From: Scolanthus callimorphus
Lineage: Eukaryota > Cnidaria > Anthozoa > Actiniaria > Edwardsiidae
Assembly (NCBI GenBank): GCA_033964015.1
Contig: CM066914.1
Span: forward strand, 21,611,023 to 21,675,022
Length of the DNA: 64,000 nucleotides
Reading direction: 5' to 3'
Position numbers and translations under genes: made by a program. The notes beneath the pieces were generated by a model that saw only the letters and a program-made list of their open reading frames with translations, did no database searches and had not been told where the DNA came from. Numbering within the stretch: the first letter of the stretch is position 1; each line of letters starts with the position of its first letter. Positions 45,101 to 54,713 of this stretch are shown here, piece after piece.

Positions 45101-48100
45101 TAGCCATGGTAGAGAGAGTAGCGATGGTAGCCTAGCTAGAGTAGCGACAGTAGCTTAGAGTAGCGTAGGTAGCGATGCAGAGAGAGTAGCGATGGTAGCC
45201 TAGCTAGAGTAGCGTACAGTAGCTTAGAGTAGCATAACGATGGTAGAGAGAGTAGCGATTGTAGCCTAGCTAGAGTAGCGACAGTAGCTTAGAGTAGCGT
45301 AGGTAGCGATGGTAGAGAGAGTAGCGATGGTAGCCTAAGCTAGGGAGTAGCGTACAGTAGCTTAGAGTAGCATAACGATGGTAGAGAGTAGCGATTGTAG
45401 CCTAGCTAGAGTAGCAACAGTAGCATAGGTAGCAATGGTAGAGAGAGTAGCGATGGTAGCCTAGCTAGAGTAGCGACAGTAGCTTAGAGTAGCGTAGGTA
45501 GCGATGGTAGAGAGAGTAGCGATGGTAGCCTAGCTAGAGTAGCGTCAGTAGCTTAGAGTAGCAAATGCGAAGCGACGGTAGATGGAGTAGCGATGGTAGC
45601 GAAAGTAGCTTAGAGCAGTTAGAGTAGCGAAGGTAGTGATGGTAGCGAAGGTAGCGAGAGTAGCGATCATGGTAGCCTAGCTGGAGTAGCGACAGTGAAT
45701 TAGAGTAGCGAAGGTAGCGGCGGTAGCGAGAGTAGCGATTGTATAGCTTAGCTAGAGTAGAGAAGGTAGCGAAAGTAGCTTAGAGTCGCGAAGGAGCGAA
45801 AGTAAAATATGAAAATCTTGTTATTTGAGTTTAATTTTGGAAACTTGTTGTAATGTATGTCATAGATTATCATATTAAGCAAAAATGAAAACAAAATGTC
45901 TTTCAATCTTACGATTTAGCTAATATTGTTCTTCTGTTGAGCCTACCCTGTGAATAGTTTTAGTCTCCTCGAGACCCGACGAATTTTCTGAATTGACCCG
46001 GACGTTGTTTCCTTCCCGGTGAGAAATTTGGTCCGTTACCAAGCTTACGTACTATAGAAATTATGTACTTTAGAAATCGATAAAAAAAGACGTAGAAAGA
46101 GAGGCTGATAAATGCATTGCATATAAAGGACTGGAATCACAAACAGCACTGATACAGAAGAACTTGTCGGAACTTTTGGAAAATGACGGGCAAGAAATTG
46201 TAGTCGGTGAAAAAAATGAGGTGACCAAAGGCAACTCCCTGGGTGACCCGACAAAAATTTGTCCCACGAAGAAATTTTTCAGAGAACCTGGTGGGAATCT
46301 AGATTTTGTCGGGTCTGTTACAGAGGGGTGTTTTATCGTAACAATCAGACATTATAGTTTTACTAGCTGATGCCCCGTGAAAAATTCACGGAGTGCAAGG
46401 AGGAAATTTATCGTACTCTTTATACCGTATTATTCTCTTAAACCAACCCATGGTCGCCTCGGTTTCTTTTGTTCTCCGAGGTACATTCACTAGCTAAATT
46501 CCCTAAAAGGCAAATTTAGTAGACAAAACATTCCATTGTGTTTTACTAAATTTTCCTCTCCTGACGTCACGATAGGGAAGGGAAATTTAGTTGACAAAAG
46601 AATCCTTTGTCTTTCACTAAATTGACCTTGCATTTATAATTAGGGAAATTTAGAAGCCAAAAGGTCTTGTCTTCAACTTATCTCGATCTCAGGGACTCTC
46701 CAACTTGTATCTTTGTATTTGTATCTTTGTATCTTTGTATCTTCGTATCTTTTTATCTTTGTATCTCGTATCTCGAAATAGTGCTACCCCTAAAAGACGT
46801 ATCTTCTCTCGTAATTTTCTTTAGTATTTTTCACGAGCGAAAATACGTCTGAACTTCAGGCTACCAACAAGTGTAATTTGCTTGAGTTGCTAGAACGGAC
46901 CTCTAACAGGTACCTATCTGGAAAAAATTGCAAGTTTGGATTTTTACCCCTAAAGGTACCAGAGGCCTGATTTTAACCCTAAAAGGTTCCACGAGCACCC
47001 CCGCTCAAAAAATAGGAGAGTCCCCCCTCCCCGGGAGGTGATCATAAACTAACAACGTTTGTCGAACGAAAACCGATATACAATATAAATTTATCAGTCA
47101 CGCATTGTACTCCTAATTCGAAAAAGTGCCCAGCGCAATCGGGACATGAGGCCTACTCATGCTCCGAAAATAGCAATTGTCTGACACAAAACTTGCGATG
47201 ATAAAAGCTTTATTTGTTCGCTGATTAGAGTTGACCTACTTGCAAAACGTGACGGATTTCATTAATGGGTGTGGCCAAGCTTCAGAATAACCCCTAAAAA
47301 GATATCAGTTAACAACACGGAAATGTCAATTCATCTGTTTCAAACACCTTATACAACGCCACAAAACTGACAGAGGTTTACAGCGATTCAAATCGCTGTT
47401 TTTAATTTGAAGGGCGAAGTTGCTTGGTTAGGCACCCTTCCCAAAATTTCCTGCTTTTTATACTTTTACCCCCTAAAATATACTGCAGGACTGACACGAT
47501 TACCTATGAAATTCAATGGGATCCAGGATAAAAGCCTTGATAACATGCTTTAAGATGAAATAAGATTAATTAAACGGATAAAATAAAATCAAGTATTAGC
47601 CTATAAACGCGCAGGGAAATTTTCCTGCTATAACTATAAGTGCTATTTCTTCATCCGTGAACAAAATTCAACGTTAAAATGTTATTGAAAATTAATGATG
47701 ACCCTCCCCAAAACCTGGGTGAAAAAAATTTAACCCTCCCTTAGCTTTAGACGCGCCCTTCCCTAAAAAATGACACGTCCCTAACGAGAAAGCGATACTT
47801 GTACCCTGTACAAGGTCATGTAGGCGATTTGACACACAAGCCTAACACAACAGGCTATCACAGCAGACGTTAAAATTATATTACGAGGACTCGGAGGACT
47901 GCAGTGGTCAGTCGCTAGAGCTGGCTCAATACGAGGAGTATTTAGAATATTAGAAACAAGCTGACTATAAATAAAATATTCAATGTTATCGATACTCTGC
48001 AGGTTATCATTGAAATTGAGTAAACTGAACTGTATTAAAATATGTAATTCGAATGTATGTAAACACTCCCTAGCAGGAAAACATTGTACAATGAGGTAAA

Positions 48101-51100
48101 TCATATGTGTGTTTGTTTCAGTTTGTTGCTTACCAAACACGGGGAAATCTCCCCGATGTTGTCCTACTCAAATTGCTTTTGGTTGGTATGTTCAAGTATG
48201 TCGATTTGCGTTTCCGGGACCGGAAGAAAGATAATAGCAAGCAGAAAGATAAATAGGAGGGTTTGCTTTAACTCAAATAAAATTAGCGAGCAAAGGTGTA
48301 GCTGCTATGAATTTTGCAACCTAAATGGCTTCAATCGGCGAAGAAGATCATCCTCGGAGACCCAGGGGATTTTTCCCTGGGTCTCCGAGGATGGAAGAAG
48401 ATGTGATGTATAAAGCGTAAGTAATCAGTGATTCCTGCTGCGCATTAAATTGTTTTTTATGAACAGCAGTTTCAATATGTTATCACAGTGTGGAAACATC
48501 ACTATAGCCTGTGTAGAAGACCTCGGACTTATGAAATCAAACATGCTTTAGTATTTCACTGATATGTTTGTACATAACTTGAGTGCTTGGAGATCAGCGC
48601 ATATAAATTTTCAACACTCGAAAATAACTTCATTTCTCCAAGCGGCAATGTATATTCATATGAGCTTGCAAGCCTATGTACAGTGATTTGTTGTCGGTGC
48701 AACACTACAGGACTACAGGATCACTTCCAGAATATAGTCAATTACTGAGACACGGCAGTTCTCCTAACTTTGATTCAAACTTGGACGATAGGTTGTGGAT
48801 GGTCATTTGGCGATCGGAAATCAATCTCTTACAATTTTGTTTAAAGAATTCGACACGGATTTGAAGCGTTATATCAAAGAGGAAACTAATGTGGATTTCA
48901 GAAATCAATCTCTTGCAATTCTATAAGAATACAACACAGAGTTAGCGTAAAATCAATCCTTACAACTGTGCGAGAGGAATGCACACATGTGCAAAAGGCA
49001 AAGAGGCTTACTGTTAGGGATGGCAATGACTTTCACAATACATGATAAGGACAATACTTTAAAAGTAAAAACTTACAGCGAAGAGGCTGAAATGCACACA
49101 AACGCTTGCATAAGTGATTTACAAGCAAATGATAACGGTTCTGGGGAAAGTCTTTCACGTTTGGAAGAAATGCATCGAGATGAAGCGCGGATAAAGAAAT
49201 CAATCTCTTACGGGATAGAAATCAATTTCTAAGAGGATATTTTACTTCGTACTTTAGCAACACGGATAACTTTAGTCAATTAATTATAACTTAGTAATAA
49301 GTTGAACACCTAATAACAAACGCCATAGTATAAAAAATGCACGCATTGCGAAACAAACGAATTCCTGCATCATATAAGGGAAAGCTACAAGATTATAAAC
49401 TGAACTAAACATTTGTTCAGTGGCGGGGTTTCGCTGTCCGCAACAGCAGATGCGATGACTATGGGGTTTCCCTTGACTGTAAAGTAAGAAGTTTATTGGC
49501 AGCTACCACCGCTACCTGAAGGCGTAGAGAACCAATCACAGGCGCTCTTCTTAACGCTGCGACCCTACCGCGCTCGTTTGATGTTTTTGCTGATTGTAAA
49601 AGTGTTTCCAAATGCGAAACACGGAATTTATATATTGACAGCTTTTGTTATCAAAACAAATAAAAACCTGGAAGCGTTAGGTCCCATTCGCACTACACTA
49701 TGCAAATTTCATGTTTGTTTTGCAAAAAAAAAATCTGTCGGAGCTTACTGCTTGGGACTTTGAGTTTATTAGTTTGCCCCACATCTCCATCTCCATGTTA
49801 ATATTCTTCATACATCGTGTGGTTCCAGAAAATATCCATCCTGTGGGGTCAGTTTACTTGTTTTTTTATATACAAATACTGTACTGGGGGGGGGGGGGGG
49901 GGGGGGGAATGGATATTTTCACATTATTATTTATGAGTTATAATGAAATTATCTGAATAAAAATAATTATTATGGATCATACCATTAATTACAAACACAA
50001 CATCAATCAAATTTCATCTTGATTGACAATCTTGCTTCGACAAAATTTAGTGCTGAGACAAATTTTGTCATGGAACACATAATAACTTTTTGTAAAGGCG
50101 GGCACAGACTAGGGGACAAGTCCACGAAACTGCTTCGGGGACAAAGTCCCCTAGTATAGTGTGTACTCCTGTTTTTGCGTTGAAATTTCAGTCTTGAGGA
50201 CTAAATATTTGTCCCAGGGACAAGTCCCAGAAATCAAACTGGTTTGATTCGTGAGACTTGTCCCTGGGACAAATTGCGCATTTTTTCTAGAGTGTATAGG
50301 CCGGCACAGACTAGGGGACTATTGTCCCCTAGCCTGTGCCAGCCTAAATAAATCTATTTTTACATCCCTGAAATCTAAAACCTTGACAATGCTTACTGTT
50401 TTGCCAAAGGTAGGGTTCAATAAGCATCAATCATAATGTAATCATTCCCACTACACAGTGTCAATAAAATATGTCTATGTCTATGTCTATGTCATTAAAC
50501 CTGGTACTTATACAAATACTGGAATGTTAATCTGAACTTTGGAAATTTCAAGGCCTAGAGGTTTACAATCTCCAGCCCAATTCCTGAAAATAGAATATGT
50601 ATATTTTGAGGAGGGGGGGGGTCACATGATGTTGGAGATCTTAGCTCAAGAAATGATCTCAAGAAATGGCAGCTGATTTTTCATGCTGATTTCTTTTAAT
50701 ATGACATTGCTAAAGAAAACTATTAAAGTTGCAAAAAATTTGTTTCCAAAGGATGCAGTAAAATTCGGCCAAAGCAGCACTGCTGTGCTGTGCACAGTTA
50801 AACTGAAGGCTGATGGTGAAAGGTTGTTTCAATTATCAAAGTTAAGTAAGGAGGATTTACTTCAAATGCCCCGTCTGTTTTATTTCTCTTCTTTTAATAC
50901 TTTGTACCTACTACTTCTATATAATATACAGATTTTATGCAGGATTCCAGTGAAGTGTTGGCAGCCATTGGTGTGACACATTAAGTACATGTACATGGTG
51001 GACATTTTTGCTAAGATGTAATAAAAATAAAGGCTGGACAAAAGGCCTGGGTTGTGATACGGTGTATCTTTCACACTGTTTGGTGAATATGGCTCAGCTG

Positions 51101-52867
51101 GCATCTTTTAAGCACTTTTGAGTTAGGAACGGTCACATTTAAAAAGAAAGGTCCAATTTTTACAAAATAATGACCTAAAGTAGATTGAATGTAAAGAGAC
51201 AGCTATGTTTAATTAATGATTTGGGCGTGATTCATTTGTAAGACAGTACCCAGTACAAATGACTAATTTCAACCCCATATTAATTAGAATGCAAAAAGAA
51301 GCTGAAACCTTAAACCGAGAAATAAGATCCTTCAGCTCCTTCTGCAGATCTAATTACGTTGACAATGTCCGCCGCGCTAGGGGCCAGCGACTTACCAAAT
51401 ATTTTTTTCTGGGTCCTCTATTCAAAGCAAGCAAAGCTTGACTTAAATCTTAATTGTTTTCAATTAAGTTAAATAAACTGAAACAAACGCTTGAATGGCT
51501 TCTTTTGAATCACGGATTTTAATAATTGCGATGTTTAGAGCAAACAACAAAAGACAGAAAGGACAAAATCATGCTACGCCATCAAAGGGTTGAAAAGTTC
51601 ATGCGTGAAAAATAACATTCGTTCCGACGAAAAGAATAGGGCGAAAACGTCTAGAAGGATCATATTATTCCCTTCAATTTTTGAAAACCATAGATCAAGT
51701 AAACCCCTTAAACAGCGAACCATTTGAGATGAGATTTTACTGGAATACATCATTATTCTACGTGTACACCTTTGTCAACTGGAATGCTAATTGTATTTCA
51801 ACGCGAAGGAAACTGCTAAGTTTCTGGTGCGATTGCATTTCGGTTCTTTGCTGTCATGAGCTAACGAAAAGGCATATTTATAATTTCATAAAAAGGAATC
51901 AAAATAGACATTAGGGAAATAAAATCGTAAAATTTGCCAGAACTTACATAACTTATAGATATAGAATTACTGGTGTCTAAAAGAAAGGAGGCCTTGCTGA
52001 CTGATCGTGTCTGAGACGACGTGGCTCTGAGCAAACCTTTAGCTGTCCTTAAAATTGCCAAAGGGTGGTTTGATAATAATATCTTCTACAGCTTTTCTAG
52101 CTAGAGTTATTTAAGATGTTTTCCGCAAAGCGAGTTCATTGTGCAATTTCTAGCTACCTGAGATAACTTTAAACATGTAGTTTCTCGCAGCAAACTTCTG
52201 GGTCCAAAAAGACAATTTGGTTTCGAAATCTACCATCTTTAGACTTCAGCTCTTGCCTCTCGCTACCAGTATTTATTAAGGTAAACTTTCTAGTAGTTTA
52301 TCAACTAAATTATTCAAGAGTCATTTAGAAAAGCAAACAATGTAATACCAACCTCTTCTTGGACTTTAGAAGAGAAGCAACTTCAGCGCACAAAGTAACA
52401 ACTCCCTTTCGAGTCGCGCTCACAACAATCGCCACGGCTTTTGCTGCAATTTCTCGATCTTCGTCCACAGACTCGTAAAGATTTTTCCCCTGGCCTGGAA
52501 AGCAAATTTCCCATATCCGTTATATTTGGAAACTCTAAAAACATGGAGTTTATAAAGCGGAAAGATCACCTCTCGACAGTAAAGCCACAAAGGTATTTGA
52601 TTACGACTGGACAAGCTTCGACGCACGCGAAAAGTCCCGGAGAGACGTCTACAAAATTCAGCTCTGTTTGAAATCTTGAAACTTACCTTGAAAAATGCTA
52701 TCGTCATTTGAAAACCATTTTCTCTGCCACAGCGACGAGTCCGAATCTGAAGTTTTCGAGTTTTGAGAGCTTCGTTTTGATTCCCCAGAAATCTTGCGTC
52801 TATTTCTTCGACTATCAGAACCCTCGTTACTGCTACTACCGCTAGAGTTGCTGTTGGAGTCAGCCAT
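32985..52867 (-). CDS. Coiled-coil protein with C-terminal CAP-Gly domain (partial model; possibly two genes)
   Basis: Known: CAP-Gly domains bind the C-terminal EEY/F tails of tubulin, EB or CLIP proteins. Seen on the minus strand: a serine-rich start exon (MADSNSNSSGSSSNEGSDSR), a helical exon, then exons with coiled-coil text (QKSYNQYVKDLQDQLQK, LASNQQLEAELSATKAAVQ). A three-exon CAP-Gly domain follows (IGDRVAVHGEMKG; VGLHLDSPVGNNNGTLDG; RYFCCPPNYGAFVP), ending 28 residues before the stop. Phases fit from 52867 to 51309 and across 34781-32985. Between 51309 and 44177, and at two other junctions, phases do not join, so exons are missing. The two halves could be separate genes. The family member was not identified; the C-terminal CAP-Gly recalls CEP350, KIF13B or TBCB, but the rest does not match any I know. 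Confidence 0.6.
34120..34191 (-). CDS. CAP-Gly gene exon (core of domain)
   Basis: 72 nt, phase 1 to 1, with acceptor CTGCTCTTAG and donor GTTTGT. Encodes IVKHVGPVRGELRIYVGLHL then DSP; WxGVELD-like strand with Y replacing W. Confidence 0.85.
34261..34316 (-). CDS. CAP-Gly gene exon (start of domain)
   Basis: 56 nt, phase 2 to 1, with acceptor TTTCTCCTTTCAAAG and donor GTGTGT. Encodes TEVLPKIGDRVAVHGEMK, the first CAP-Gly strand. Confidence 0.85.
34651..34781 (-). CDS. CAP-Gly gene exon (linker)
   Basis: 131 nt, phase 0 to 2, with acceptor CATTTTCCTTAG and a strong GTAAGT donor. Contains SLSVAVNTLVSPDHLCSKDK and joins the next exon as KLQFAKTEVLPKIG. Polar linker without known domain. Confidence 0.65.
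37197..37264. repeat. 68-bp direct repeat, copy 1
   Basis: GAGCACTATCAGTATCAGAA... recurs at 37884-37951 with one mismatch. Confidence 0.9.
37700..37983. mobile_element. Small TIR element with poly-C/poly-G interior
   Basis: Inverted ends GGCAATTCCAGAAAATAAAG and CTTTATTTTCTGGAATTGCC. The interior has a 17-bp C run (37724-37740) and two 22-bp G runs (37803-37824, 37853-37874), each after TGCAT, and the second 68-bp direct-repeat copy (37884-37951). Confidence 0.7.
38303..38554. mobile_element. 252-bp MITE with 11-bp duplication next to a splice donor
   Basis: Inverted ends AGACTGCTTGCAGCCCCT and AGGGGCTGCAAGCAGTCT. Exact 11-bp duplication AAGTTCTCACT (38292-38302 and 38555-38565), in the 9-11 bp range of Mutator-like elements. 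An inner palindrome contains GGAGAGGGAGAGACGCG. A remnant end is at about 19081. Confidence 0.85.
38565..38598 (-). CDS. CAP-Gly gene, tentative 34-nt exon
   Basis: Acceptor TTCAATCACAG and donor GTGAGA; phase 2 to 0, encoding ISDFEEAGAAL, and it would join the 34651-34781 exon in phase. The upstream junction is unresolved. The donor overlaps the MITE target duplication. Confidence 0.35.
38711..38754. repeat. (TTA)n microsatellite
   Basis: ATTATTATTATT-type run with small interruptions in the CAP-Gly gene. Confidence 0.8.
39377..39406 (-). CDS. CAP-Gly gene, 30-nt exon
   Basis: Ten codons, ASSEKQALPQ, phase 0 to 0, behind a long T-run acceptor ending CTAG and before donor GTATGA. Joins the preceding AAVQ exon in phase. 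Confidence 0.55.
39719..39777 (-). CDS. CAP-Gly gene, coiled-coil exon
   Basis: 59 nt, phase 1 to 0, with acceptor TTTGCATTGCAG and donor GTAAGT. Encodes LASNQQLEAELSATKAAVQ, continuing the heptads of the previous exon. Confidence 0.75.
40295..40360. repeat. Dispersed repeat ACTAGCTGGTGCCCGTGAAA
   Basis: Shares ACTAGCTGRTGCCC...GTGAAAAATTCA...GGAGTG with 46362-46400. Neighbouring words TGCACTTGTC (40542) and GCGATTTCTTAAGGAG (41200) may belong to the same element. Confidence 0.5.
41614..41665 (-). CDS. CAP-Gly gene, coiled-coil exon
   Basis: 52 nt, phase 0 to 1, with acceptor CAACTCTTTTCCACAG and donor GTGTGT. Encodes QKSYNQYVKDLQDQLQK, strongly coiled-coil. Confidence 0.75.
42062..42096 (-). 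CDS. CAP-Gly gene, small exon
   Basis: 35 nt, phase 1 to 0, with acceptor TTTCCAAATAAAG and strong donor GTGAGT. Encodes PQQDPPSSEVQ and joins the QKSYNQ exon in phase. Confidence 0.5.
42717..42770 (-). CDS. CAP-Gly gene, tentative 54-nt exon
   Basis: Acceptor GCCCTTTCCAG and donor GTACAT. In phase with the 42062-42096 exon it would encode SEPRHSSVQTEPVLFCK. The upstream junction is unresolved, so this is weak. Confidence 0.3.
43390..43819. mobile_element. 430-bp TIR element
   Basis: Inverted ends of over 40 bp: TGCACTAGTCATTTGCTTCC / GGAAACAAATGACTAGTGCA, continuing through CACCGACCCCCAACCCCCGC. The mirrored frames on both strands that this creates are not genes. Confidence 0.85.
44045..44177 (-). 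CDS. CAP-Gly gene exon, serine/glycine-rich
   Basis: 133 nt, phase 2 to 0, with acceptor TTTTCCCTCTGACTTAG and donor GTGCAA. Encodes LELALSAQKKGLSSQGSKGP then SNSSGSGSSLASKDKG. Looks like a helix end and flexible linker. Confidence 0.55.
44950..45800. repeat. Degenerate GTAGC-rich tandem array
   Basis: Words GTAGCGATGGTAGC, CTAGCTAGAGTAGC and AGTAGCTTAGAGTAGCG repeat with a compound period of about 66-70 bp over roughly 850 bp. Copies vary in length and sequence. Purine-skewed and free of long frames; lies in an intron of the minus-strand gene. Confidence 0.9.
46077..46370 (+). pseudogene. Orphan ORF fragment of a cnidarian multigene or mobile family
   Basis: An open frame of about 97 codons without upstream context, with NLSELLENDGQEIV, KFFREPGGNLDFVG and SVTEGCFIVTIRH. 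The end resembles the GCLILTL-type segment of large cnidarian receptor-like families, from memory only. It stops where the ACTAGCTGATGCCCC repeat begins, so it is probably a fragment moved by a mobile element. Weak. Confidence 0.3.
46700..46775. repeat. (TATCTTTG)n-like microsatellite
   Basis: Imperfect runs of TGTATCTT over about 75 bp. Confidence 0.8.
48350..48392. repeat. Short perfect hairpin
   Basis: Arms ATCCTCGGAGACCCAGGG and CCCTGGGTCTCCGAGGAT around a 7-base loop. Confidence 0.9.
48555..48690 (+). repeat. Dispersed repeat, second copy of the 60-230 family
   Basis: TTTTCAACACTCGAAAATAA and TCTCCAAGCG match, with differences, the tract at about 60-230, in the same orientation. Probably a SINE-like or MITE remnant. 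Confidence 0.5.
49886..49907. repeat. Poly-G tract, 22 bp
   Basis: Uninterrupted G run between AATATCCATCC-type inverted words at 49829 and 49910, probably the centre of a small palindromic element. Confidence 0.8.
50097..50344. mobile_element. 248-bp TIR element
   Basis: Inverted ends GGGCACAGACTAGGGGACAA and TTGTCCCCTAGCCTGTGCC. Several further GGGGACAAGTCC / GGGACTTGTCCC words inside make it strongly self-complementary. Non-coding. Confidence 0.8.
50385..50494 (+). mobile_element. Retroposon 3' tail with (ATGTCT)n
   Basis: AATAAAATATGTCTATGTCTATGTC follows a short unrelated tract. Such hexamer tails mark the 3' end of LINE or SINE copies; the body was not recognised. Confidence 0.4.
51309..51349 (-). 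CDS. CAP-Gly gene, tentative coiled-coil exon
   Basis: Encodes DLQKELKDLISRFK, phase 1 to 0, in phase with the exon at 51396. But the intron between would be only 46 bp, and the donor GTTTCA is poor. Confidence 0.35.
51396..51417 (-). CDS. CAP-Gly gene, 22-nt exon
   Basis: Acceptor CTTTGAATAG and strong donor GTAAGT; encodes RTQKKIF and joins the previous exon in phase. Confidence 0.5.
51948..52026 (-). CDS. CAP-Gly gene exon 3
   Basis: 79 nt, phase 2 to 0, with acceptor GTTTGCTCAG and donor GTAAGT. Encodes ATSSQTRSVSKASFLLDTSN and SISISY. An alternative acceptor at GGACAG breaks the frame. Confidence 0.6.
52353..52494 (-). CDS. CAP-Gly gene exon 2
   Basis: 142 nt, phase 1 to 2, with acceptor TTTGCTTTCCAG and donor GTTGGT (weak). 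Encodes QGKNLYESVDEDREIAAKAV followed by VVSATRKGVVTLCAEVASLL, an amphipathic helical segment. A better-looking GTATTA donor 4 bp on would break the next frame. Confidence 0.7.
52687..52867 (-). CDS. CAP-Gly gene exon 1, start codon
   Basis: 60 codons plus one base from the ATG in GCCATGGCT context to a GTAAGT donor. MADSNSNSSGSSSNEGSDSR begins a serine-rich basic stretch ending SLWQRKWFSNDDSIFQ. No X-box was seen upstream. Confidence 0.75.
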
Positions 52868-54150
52868 GGCTAAACGCTCGCCGAAAATTCGCTCGTGAAA
52901 CGCATCCCAACGGCTTTATCAAAGCGAAATTCTTTAGAAATTGTAATTAAAGTTGTTGGCTAGCATTCTAACACCTTTCAGAACAAAACTGGGCAGTGCT
53001 AACAGTGCAATATTGCGAATTCCTGAGAGTTATTGCAAGTCTTCGATCTTCATTAATTTGGGGGCCCAAATGAACAATCGGCGAGCCCGCGATGCGCGTA
53101 ATCTGATTCCGTCTGGGCGAGAGGAAATTGATTGACGCGTGTGTGTCAACACCCTAGACCTTATAACAACCTCCTCAATAACGTTCAAAGGTCATGCATT
53201 GTTATATCCTGACATGTCTGTGTTAAAGCAAAAGAGTCCTGTTTTTACCAAATCTCCTGTGTTATTGTTCTATTCGGAAATTTCCAATGAAGATTTTGAA
53301 ACGGGCGTCATGTACTATAGTTATACATGTAAAACACTGATATATATTCAACGTGATGGCAAAGTGTAGTGTTAGTAGACGTTAAAATAGTTCCGATGTG
53401 GAATCCGAGCCAGCCAGCCAGAGACAGACAGACAACAGGGGCGTGATAGTATGTTTCTCTAAGGCTCCCCGGCTGTTTCTATGCCTGGCTAGCTGGCTAG
53501 CAGTCCCTACTTTGGCGATAGTTCCTAATCAGCAATGCCGAGGTAAAACCCGAAACTTCGTCGCGCTAGCCTGAGTGTCCAGGCGGAATATCGTCGCGCC
53601 TTTGGCGCTCTTCTCTCCACTTGCAGCGCGATATTTAATTTGCTCGTTGGCCAGTTGCAGCGAAAATTGCGCGTGACACCCGGCCGGCAACCCTGTTTTC
53701 AAGTGCGGCATACCGCAGAGTCCCCAAGCGTCACTTGTATTTTCTGGTATACATACGAGCCTTCACGTGTCACGTGACCAAATTAAAACTCCCTCAATAT
53801 GCCTTTATTCCACGATAATATAATGACAGACCCTTGTGTTTGTAATGAAACGATATGATATTTGGAATAAATGCTCCCAAGATGGAGTTTGTAACGATAT
53901 CATAGCTGAAACATAGTAAAATAAGGGAGTTAATATTTTGCTGACGTCACGTGAAACCCAAGAATAGCCAAGATATAACGCGCGCGCTCTGATTGTTCCA
54001 AATCTATGCTCTATTGCACCGATAAAGTAATGGTTCTCCCCCGCTATATCAGAAAAGCATTAGAACACAACTTTCTATGACTTTATCGGCAAATAGAGCA
54101 CTTGTGATGTTGGGAGAGACACTCGTAACGTTTTATCACTCGCCCTGCGG
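52868..54150. other. Intergenic, no gene seen
   Basis: Promoter side of the minus-strand gene. Contains short inverted words (GGCGGAATATCGTCGCGCC, GCTGGCTAGC). The last part, from about 54000, belongs to a MITE containing GCTCTATTGC and CCGATAA words that recur at 54730. Confidence 0.4.
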
Positions 54151-54153
54151 CTC

Positions 54154-54212
54154 TAGTCTCCTCGCAGCCGCCCGGATCGGAGTCTCCGATCCGGGCGGCT
54201 GCGAGGAGACTA
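54154..54212. repeat. Perfect 59-bp palindrome
   Basis: 29-bp arms starting TAGTCTCCTCGCAGCCGCCC around a single central T. GC-rich and able to form a hairpin. Confidence 0.95.
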
Positions 54213-54246
54213 CTGCGGCTCGTGATTACAATGTTCTCAGTATCTC

Positions 54247-54705
54247 CCCTGGGGGGACTCCCATATTTTTTTGTCGGGGATGATCGTCGGAAATTTTCAG
54301 TTTCACCCCTAAAAGATACCAAACATGGCGTGGCTCAAATCATTAGTTGCCTTAAAAGCCCTAAAAGATACCCTAAAAGATGCTGCCTTATATGCCATTT
54401 AGGCGCGAAGGAGCAGGTATTACAGGTAAAAGATACCCATCATGAAATTTCCGTGTTTGACTAAAATGCTGCCTTTTAATTTATCGTCTTCTCATCGAGG
54501 TTAACCACAGTTTTTAGAAACACCACGAGAAAAAACAATTTGGACACATATTTCGGCCCTAAAAGATACCAATCTCCCTAAAATTTATTGAAGACGCGAT
54601 CACCCCTAAATGAGACCAAATCCCCATGATTTTAACCCCTAAAAGATACGACGATCATCCCCGACAAAAAGATATGGGAGTCCCCCCCCCCCCCCCCCCC
54701 GGGGG
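54247..54705. mobile_element. 459-bp hAT-like MITE, 8-bp duplication AGTATCTC
   Basis: Ends CCCTGGGGGGACTCCC and GGGAGTCC...CCCGGGGG, with GGGGATGATCGTCG mirrored. AGTATCTC flanks both sides (54239-54246 and 54706-54713). Same family as 2619-3030; ends in a 19-bp C run. It is inserted in an older inverted element with GTTGGGAGAGA / TCTCTCCCAAC flanks. Confidence 0.85.
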
Positions 54706-54713
54706 AGTATCTC

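Noticed and set aside
47781..48140. 119-codon minus frame with a hydrophobic end
   Set aside because: No recognisable domain, no splice partners in phase with the minus-strand gene; likely chance.
48676..49232. Plus-strand frames with ETNVDFRNQSL-like text repeated
   Set aside because: Interrupted by several stops, no homolog recognised; may be an old pseudogene but cannot be supported.
50880..51104. Minus frame MPAEPYSPNSVKDTPYHNPG as an exon
   Set aside because: No usable GT donor after the protein-like part, and the sequence following looks non-coding.
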